Shown here in pieces: positions 6,032 through 8,766 of a stretch of 8,766 nt of DNA (position 1 is its first letter; every line of letters starts with the position of its first letter). Source of the stretch: Victivallales bacterium (GTDB lineage: Bacteria; Verrucomicrobiota; Lentisphaeria; Oligosphaerales; Oligosphaeraceae); NCBI GenBank assembly GCA_017431185.1, contig JAFRLP010000336.1, forward strand, positions 1 to 8,766. Reading direction: 5' to 3'. The translations under genes were made by a program, and so were the position numbers. The notes below the pieces were generated by a model, which was given only the letters and a program-made list of their open reading frames with translations, had not been told where the DNA came from and made no database searches.

Positions 6032-7294
6032 ATGAAAACCTACGAGGAAAGAATGGCCTGGTTCAAACAGGCCCGCTTTGGCATCTATGTCCATTTTGGC
6101 CTGTATAGCCTGACTGGACGCGGGGAGTGGACGATGTACTCCGAACGCATCCCCTTCAAGGAGTACAGCCGCTTGGCTGACCAGTTCCAGCCCGCGGCTG
6201 GCTGCTGTGACGAATGGTGCGAGGCGGCGCGCAGGGCGGGGGCGAATTACATTGTGCTCACCACCCGTCATCACGAAGGCTTTTGCCTGTTTGACAGCAA
6301 GGTGTCCGACTACACCAGCGTCAGGCACGGCGCACACCGCGACATTGTGGCGGAGTTTGTGGCGGCCGCGCGCCGCCACGGGCTGCATGTGGGGCTGTAC
6401 TACTCTCTGCTGGACTGGCGTTTCCCCGGCTATTTCGAGCCGGAGAAGTACCCTGAGTCGGCCAGGGAGATGGTGGAGCAGGCGCACGCCCAGGTGCGTG
6501 AACTGATGACCAACTACGGCAAAATCGAGGTCCTGGAGTATGATGGCGGCTGGGATTCCAAACTCTGCTGGAGCAGGGAGCGGCGCGCCGCCTTCTGGCG
6601 CTCCCGCGAACTCAATGACATGGTGCGCTCGTTGCAGCCGGACATCATCATCAATGACCGTGCCAATGTCGATGAAGACCTGGAGACCCCCGAGCAGGTC
6701 GTGCGGGCGGGCAAAAGCCGCGTCTCCGAAAGCTGCATGTGCATCGGCGACTCCTGCGGCTGGGGGTACACCCGCTTCAACCCCAACTGGAAAAGCGCGG
6801 AGCAGCTGCTCCAGCATCTGGTCATGGCCTCTCAATTGGGGGGGAATTACCTGCTGAACATCGGACCGCAGCCGGATGGCCGCATCCGCAATGAGGAGTA
6901 TGAACGCCTTTCGGAACTGGGCAAATGGCTTGCCGTGAACGGCGAGTCCATCTATGGTGTCGAGTCCTGCGAGCTCATCGGCGCCAGCCAGCCTGGCTTT
7001 GTGGACCTCAATCTGCAAGGCCCCTGGACACGCCGCGGCTCCACCGCCTACTGGATGATTTTCCGCTGGCCAGGCCAGGTCGCCACCGCCGTCCGAGTCG
7101 CCACCGCCCCGCGCGCCGTCACCTTGCTCCAGACGGGGGAGGCTCAGCCTTTCGAATGGAGTCCTGCCACCAGGCGGCTCATTGTACGCAATCTGCCTGC
7201 CCTGCCGCCAGACCCGCTTTGCACTGTCCTGAAATGCGACTTTGACGAAGTTCCCCGCCGTGCTGTCGAAGAGGACCTCGCCGCCTGGATCTGA
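6032..7294 (+). CDS. GH29 alpha-L-fucosidase family glycoside hydrolase
   Basis: A 420-residue protein with the GH29 TIM barrel from its first residues: WFKQARFGIYVHFGLYS (10-26), the fucose-pocket motif TRHHEGFCLFDS (78-89), GLYYSLLDW (121-129), then IEVLEYDGGWD (165-175). Asp171 sits where family members have the catalytic nucleophile (usually in WxD[GM]). Glu233 in SESCMCIGDSCGWGY aligns with the WE[MT]C...SWGY motif whose Glu is the acid/base in FUCA1-type enzymes; here the preceding Trp is Ser. GNYLLNIGPQPDGRI (271-285) is the well-conserved closing barrel motif. A short beta domain follows (about 310-420). The family releases alpha-L-fucose with retention. There is no signal peptide, so it is probably cytoplasmic and would act on imported oligosaccharides. 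The start fits because the first conserved motif lies only about 10 residues in; no Shine-Dalgarno motif is visible. It lies 24 bp after the AsmA-like gene and is probably cotranscribed with it. True substrate not proven. Confidence 0.92.
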   Translation: MKTYEERMAWFKQARFGIYVHFGLYSLTGRGEWTMYSERIPFKEYSRLADQFQPAAGCCDEWCEAARRAGANYIVLTTRHHEGFCLFDSKVSDYTSVRHGAHRDIVAEFVAAARRHGLHVGLYYSLLDWRFPGYFEPEKYPESAREMVEQAHAQVRELMTNYGKIEVLEYDGGWDSKLCWSRERRAAFWRSRELNDMVRSLQPDIIINDRANVDEDLETPEQVVRAGKSRVSESCMCIGDSCGWGYTRFNPNWKSAEQLLQHLVMASQLGGNYLLNIGPQPDGRIRNEEYERLSELGKWLAVNGESIYGVESCELIGASQPGFVDLNLQGPWTRRGSTAYWMIFRWPGQVATAVRVATAPRAVTLLQTGEAQPFEWSPATRRLIVRNLPALPPDPLCTVLKCDFDEVPRRAVEEDLAAWI

Positions 7295-7334
7295 TTGCGG
7301 GCGGTGGCTATTCAGCCCCCCAGGCTACTTCCAT

Positions 7335-7358
7335 CCGCGCGGCCTAAAGGCCTCGCGG
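7335..7358. repeat. GC-rich hairpin downstream of the GH29 gene
   Basis: CCGCG-C-GGCC pairs with GGCC-T-CGCGG around a TAAA loop: nine base pairs with a single C/T mismatch. It begins about 40 nt after the GH29 stop and runs into the first tandem-repeat unit. No T run follows on the plus strand, so it is at best an unusual transcript end. Confidence 0.5.
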
Positions 7359-7430
7359 GCAGGTTGGGGACTTGCGGGCAGGTCGGGGACTTGCGGGCAG
7401 GTCGGGGACTTGCGGGCAGGTCGGGGACGC
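7355..7430. repeat. Four tandem copies of a 19-bp GC-rich unit
   Basis: The unit GCGGGCAGGTCGGGGACTT occurs at 7355-7373 (T for C at position 11), 7374-7392 and 7393-7411 (identical to each other), and 7412-7430 (last two bases GC instead of TT). Nineteen is not a multiple of three, so the repeat would shift frame at each copy and is unlikely to be coding. It sits between the convergent 3' ends of the GH29 gene and uppS. The last unit shares CGGGGACGC with the repeat at 28-36. Confidence 0.9.
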
Positions 7431-7442
7431 GCTTCAGGCATG

Positions 7443-7465
7443 TAAAAATCAGATGGCGAATCTGA
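7443..7465 (-). terminator. Weak intrinsic terminator of uppS
   Basis: On the minus strand TCAGAT and ATCTGA form a 6-bp stem around the 5-nt loop TCGCC, directly followed by TTTTTA (7448-7443). It lies about 25 nt after the uppS stop. The stem is short and poor in G-C, so it would be a weak terminator. Confidence 0.5.
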
Positions 7466-7489
7466 AACAGAACGAATTGCGCAGGGGCT

Positions 7490-8197
7490 TCAGGCCTTGC
7501 CGTAACGTCTCTGGCGGGTGGCGTAGGCCTCCAGCGCCTGCTTGAAGGTGTCCTCGTTGAAGTCAGGCCAGAGGACGGGGGTGAACCAGAATTCCGAATA
7601 GGAGGCCTGCCAGAGCAGGAAGTTGGAGAGCCGTTCTTCCCCTGCGGTGCGGATGATGAGGTCGGGGTCGGGCAGGTCTGCGGTTTGCAGACGGCTCGCC
7701 ACCAGTTCCTCGGTGATGTCGGCGGGATGGAGGCGGCCTTCCGCCACTTCGCTGGCCAGTTGGCGGGCTGCGGCAGTGATTTCGGCGCGTCCGCCATAAC
7801 TCAACGCCAGGGTCAGATGGTGGCGGGTGTAGTTGGCGCTTTCCTGGATTTGCCGTTGGAGCCGTCCGCGCGCGGGCTGGGGAATCCTTGCCAAATCGCC
7901 GATGACGCGCAGGCGAATCTCATATTCATGGAGTTTGGCGGACTGCTTTTCAAGAAAGTCCGCCAGCAGGGACATCAAGGCCCCGACCTCCATGGGGGAG
8001 CGCTTCCAGTTCTCGGTGCTGAAGGCGTAGAGGGTCAGGTAGCGGATGTCGTATTTGCGGCAGCACTCCAGGGTGCGTACCACGGCGTCTGCGCCCGCGC
8101 GGTGCCCGTCGGTACGGGGCAGACCCTGTGCGGTCGCCCAACGTCCGTTGCCATCCATGATGATGGCGATGTGTGCTGGATAGGAGATGGAGGCCAT
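7490..8197 (-). CDS. uppS: Isoprenyl transferase (undecaprenyl diphosphate synthase)
   Basis: The 235-residue product is a cis-prenyltransferase. It condenses isopentenyl diphosphate units onto farnesyl diphosphate to make undecaprenyl diphosphate, the lipid carrier for peptidoglycan and polysaccharide building blocks, at the inner face of the membrane. Family signatures appear in order: HIAIIMDGNGRWA (9-21, with the Mg-binding Asp15), GHRAGA (31-36), YAFSTENWKRS (57-67), LSYGGRAEI (132-140), and DPDLIIRTAGEERLSNFLLWQ (177-197) followed by YSEFWFTPVLWPDF, where Glu202 matches the conserved second metal ligand. The only notable change is Ala in RTAGE, where Gly or Ser is more usual. Length is normal (about 230-260). 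The ATG at 8197 places the first motif at residue 9 as expected; no Shine-Dalgarno motif is evident. The often adjacent cdsA is not next to it here. It converges on the GH29 gene and diverges from the methyltransferase gene. Confidence 0.96.
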   Translation of the reverse strand: MASISYPAHIAIIMDGNGRWATAQGLPRTDGHRAGADAVVRTLECCRKYDIRYLTLYAFSTENWKRSPMEVGALMSLLADFLEKQSAKLHEYEIRLRVIGDLARIPQPARGRLQRQIQESANYTRHHLTLALSYGGRAEITAAARQLASEVAEGRLHPADITEELVASRLQTADLPDPDLIIRTAGEERLSNFLLWQASYSEFWFTPVLWPDFNEDTFKQALEAYATRQRRYGKA

Positions 8198-8304
8198 TAT
8201 TTGAGAGGGGATGTGGGGCTTTTGCGGATTGCCGTCTTGTTTCCTGGCAAAACTGCATTAAATTAACTTGTTTTAGGAAAAATGCAAATAGGCGACTGCC
8301 GACG
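8198..8304. promoter_or_regulatory. Divergent promoter region between uppS and the methyltransferase gene
   Basis: This 107-bp gap between two divergent starts holds an AT-rich core (8255-8285). On the plus strand TTGTTT (8237-8242) and TAAATT (8259-8264), 16 bp apart, are a possible promoter. On the minus strand a TTGCAT box and TTTAAT lie about 19 bp apart. Neither is strong, and assignment to exact boxes is tentative. Confidence 0.3.
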
Positions 8305-8766
8305 ATGTTGATAACCAGTTTACAGAACCCCAAATTGAAGCAGGTGGTGAAGTGGCGAGACCGACGCGACCGTGACCGCGCCCAGGTCGTGCTGCTGGAG
8401 GGCTACCGTGCCTTGTCCCGTGCGCTTGCCGCGGGGTTTCCTGTACACGAGGTCTTCTACTCTCCCGCTCACTATCTGGGCACGAATGAGCCTGAACTGC
8501 TGGCACGGCTGGAGGGGCAGGGGGCGCAGCTGGTCGAGGTCGCCCCTGAACCTTTCGCGAAGATGACCTACCGCGACCGTCCCGAGGGGCTGCTGGGCAT
8601 TGGACATCAGACCCACCGCACCCTGGCGGACATTCCCAAGCGTGACACCCCCGCCTTTCTGCTGGTGGCGGAGCAGATTGAGAAGCCTGGCAACCTGGGG
8701 ACCATGCTGCGCTCCGCAGACGCCGCAGGCGTGGATGCGCTGGTCTTGTGCGACCCCCGCACGGAC
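8305..8766 (+). CDS. TrmH/SpoU-family RNA 2'-O-methyltransferase, 3' end beyond window
   Basis: The reading frame is open from ATG 8305 to the window edge (154 complete codons), so the gene is cut by the window and not broken. It begins MLITSLQNPKLKQVVKWRDRR, typical of the N-terminal substrate-binding domain of this family (ITS..NP.iK....L). It continues with LLEGYRALSRAL (31-42), where family members usually have an EG motif, and MTYRDRPEGLLGI (87-99). From about residue 118 it enters the SPOUT catalytic domain with motif 1, EQIEKPGNLGTMLRSADAAG (123-142), including Asn130 and Arg136. Family members transfer methyl from S-adenosylmethionine to a ribose 2'-OH in rRNA or tRNA. The target here cannot be told; the RlmB/TsnR-like layout suggests rRNA. 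Motifs 2 and 3, which form the SAM knot, would lie past the edge. No good Shine-Dalgarno motif precedes the ATG, but the N-terminal motif at residue 3 supports the start. Confidence 0.9.
   Translation, partial: MLITSLQNPKLKQVVKWRDRRDRDRAQVVLLEGYRALSRALAAGFPVHEVFYSPAHYLGTNEPELLARLEGQGAQLVEVAPEPFAKMTYRDRPEGLLGIGHQTHRTLADIPKRDTPAFLLVAEQIEKPGNLGTMLRSADAAGVDALVLCDPRTD

Noticed and set aside
5024..7018. A 664-codon open frame on the minus strand across the end of the AsmA-like gene and most of the GH29 gene
   Set aside because: It is antisense to two genes with recognisable protein families, its translation shows no known domain and is rich in His, Arg, Ala and Gln as expected of a shadow frame in GC-rich DNA.
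7355..7430. CRISPR array
   Set aside because: The units are directly adjacent with no spacers and are too short; no cas gene is present.
7242..7445. A 67-codon plus-strand frame through the tandem repeat
   Set aside because: It overlaps the end of the GH29 gene, and the 19-bp unit gives a different peptide in each copy, so it is a by-product of repeat DNA.

Overview
The window looks like part of the chromosome of a GC-rich, Gram-negative bacterium. Two envelope genes need a periplasm and probably an outer membrane: a periplasmic adaptor (HlyD-like) and an AsmA-like protein. An intracellular GH29 fucosidase-type enzyme next to an AsmA-like giant, together with Shine-Dalgarno motifs that are mostly absent, fits the PVC superphylum (Lentisphaerota or Verrucomicrobiota). 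That taxonomic guess rests on style rather than on a marker gene. There is no phage, plasmid or transposase gene, and no CRISPR array.

Layout. Positions 1-50 hold a GC-rich hairpin repeat. Positions 51-2224 (minus strand) are a two-gene operon: a HlyD-like membrane-fusion/adaptor protein followed, with a 4-bp ATGA overlap, by an RbsB-like sugar-binding lipoprotein. A well-formed sigma70-type promoter (TTGACA, 17 bp, TATCTT, minus strand) lies at 2319-2347. A perfect 9-3-9 inverted repeat covers the predicted transcription start and is a candidate operator. Diverging from it is a tRNA gene with anticodon CAU (2458-2534), most likely the lysidine-type tRNA-Ile2, with its own promoter. A 70-bp nested palindrome follows at 2564-2633 and shares its hairpin core with the repeat at 22-41.

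Positions 2663-6007 (plus) encode a 1114-residue AsmA-like, membrane-anchored protein. It is followed 24 bp later by a GH29 alpha-L-fucosidase family enzyme (6032-7294); the two probably share a transcript. The 195-bp gap to the convergent uppS gene holds a hairpin, four copies of a 19-bp tandem repeat and a weak terminator for uppS. uppS (7490-8197, minus) makes the undecaprenyl carrier lipid. Diverging from it across a 107-bp gap is a TrmH/SpoU-family RNA 2'-O-methyltransferase that runs off the window (8305-8766).

Together the genes deal with envelope building (uppS, AsmA-like), transport across the envelope (adaptor and sugar-binding lipoprotein), sugar release (GH29) and RNA modification or decoding. 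The protein families are known. The less ordinary content is in the non-coding parts: the operator-like palindrome on the promoter, two kinds of GC-rich repeat, and the pairing of an efflux-type adaptor with a sugar-binding lipoprotein. I found no convincing wholly new system.
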